Below are positions 5,762 to 6,190 of a stretch of 6,190 nucleotides of DNA, piece after piece. The notes beneath the pieces are model-generated. The model saw only the letters and a list, made by a program, of their open reading frames with translations. It ran no database searches and was not told the origin of the DNA. The DNA comes from Acidobacteriota bacterium. GTDB taxonomy: Bacteria > Acidobacteriota > Thermoanaerobaculia > Multivoradales > JAHZIX01. The translations under genes and the position numbers were made by a program. Where the stretch lies: assembly GCA_020439725.1 (NCBI GenBank), contig JAGQSE010000165.1, forward strand, positions 1 to 6,190, read 5' to 3'. Position 1 is the stretch's first letter; each line of letters begins with the position of its first letter.

Positions 5762-6190
5762 TCAGTGGTCGCCGTGCTCGCCCGCGTCGTCGGTGTCGCC
5801 GGCCATGGCGTCGTCGCCCTCGCCGGCCATCCCATCGTCGGCCATCGAATGGTCGGCCATCGAGTCGCCCATGTCCGAGCCCATGGCGTCGCCGCTCTGG
5901 GCCATGGCGTTGATGTCGAGACCGATGACGACCTCTTCGCGGATCAGGTCGTCGGGCTTGCCGGGGTACTTGATGTCGAAGTCGAAACGGTTGATCGAGA
6001 ACTCCGCCTGGGCGCTGACCTCGTCGTCGGTGACGGCGATGGTGGCCGGGAAGGTGATCTGCTTGGTGACGCCGTGGAGCGTCAGGTCACCGGTCACCGA
6101 GTAGGTGCCCTCGGTCTCACCGGCGGCGACGCCGGTCGAGTGGAAGGTCGCCGTCGGATAGGTCTCGACGTCGAAGAAGTCGGCGCTCTT
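5762..6190 (-). CDS. YceI-like lipocalin-fold protein, 5' end cut, with Met/Asp-rich C-terminal tail
   Basis: The frame runs in from the window end at 6190 and stops at 5764-5762, showing the last 142 residues. SADFFDVETYPTATF (visible residues 2-16), GDLTLHGVTKQITFPA (about 34-49) and the INRFDFDIKYPGK segment are hallmarks of YceI. YceI proteins are usually secreted, with a lipocalin-like barrel that binds isoprenoid lipids in characterised members. The signal peptide would lie outside the window. The conserved domain ends near VVIGLDINAMAQ. A further 44 residues (positions 5765-5896) are rich in Asp, Met, Gly and Ala with three His, which the family normally lacks. The tail stays in the same frame and its codons fit, so it is not obviously a frameshift product. 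It may bind metal or be a disordered spacer. An internal GTG at 6097 is not the start, as conserved sequence continues upstream. Confidence 0.9.
   Translation of the reverse strand, partial: KSADFFDVETYPTATFHSTGVAAGETEGTYSVTGDLTLHGVTKQITFPATIAVTDDEVSAQAEFSINRFDFDIKYPGKPDDLIREEVVIGLDINAMAQSGDAMGSDMGDSMADHSMADDGMAGEGDDAMAGDTDDAGEHGDH
5765..5896 (-). repeat. Imperfect low-complexity repeat coding the Met/Asp-rich tail
   Basis: The tail coding region contains repeated GGCCAT/GCCCAT units on the plus strand and near-identical blocks such as TCGGCCATCGA, occurring twice near 5837-5862. At protein level this gives short units of the type DxMAD, MADHS, MADDG and DAMAG, with methionines spaced 4, 4, 5, 5 and 8 residues apart. 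It probably grew by slippage or small duplications. Confidence 0.6.

Noticed and set aside
5683..6104. Plus-strand open frames opposite the YceI-like gene
   Set aside because: The minus strand shows conserved YceI motifs. The plus-strand frames only mirror the repeats of the tail coding region.

Overview
This is a GC-rich window (about two thirds GC or more by eye, with strong G/C preference at third codon positions). It carries seven protein-coding genes, two of them cut by the window edges. No rRNA, tRNA, CRISPR array, transposase or attachment site was seen. The gene mix is a multiheme cytochrome c fused to TPR repeats, a secreted M15-type peptidase with a calcium-loop-like segment, an N-ATPase AtpR-like membrane protein, YajQ, a YceI-like protein and release factor 3. 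This fits a Gram-negative-type, respiring bacterium. An Acidobacteriota-like lineage is my guess from cytochrome architecture and composition, not something the sequence proves.

Layout: (1) Positions 1-55, minus strand: the first 18 codons of prfC, easy to miss because it is so short. (2) 220-2304, minus: a 694-residue exported heptaheme cytochrome c with a C-terminal TPR array. (3) 2305-2514: a divergent intergenic region with a short AT-rich island and a small dyad. (4) 2515-3570, plus: an unrecognised 351-residue protein. (5) 3571-3706: a leader with a good sigma70-like promoter match at its upstream edge and a stem-loop. (6) 3707-4774, plus: a secreted M15/YcbK-like zinc peptidase. (7) 4773-4809: a hairpin spanning two convergent stop codons. 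(8) 4802-5083, minus: an AtpR-like three-helix membrane protein without neighbouring ATPase genes. (9) 5130-5618, minus: yajQ. (10) 5710-5740: a perfect 13-bp hairpin, probably the terminator of the next gene. (11) 5762 to the window end, minus: a YceI-like protein with an unusual Met/Asp-rich tail.

The genes do not form one obvious pathway. The cytochrome, peptidase and YceI-like protein probably all act outside the cytoplasmic membrane, while RF3 and YajQ are cytoplasmic. The region looks like ordinary chromosome with short transcription units. The items most worth a second look are the YceI tail, the isolated AtpR-like gene, the calcium-loop-like segment next to the peptidase zinc site, and the uncharacterised 351-residue protein. 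I found no convincing new multi-gene system.
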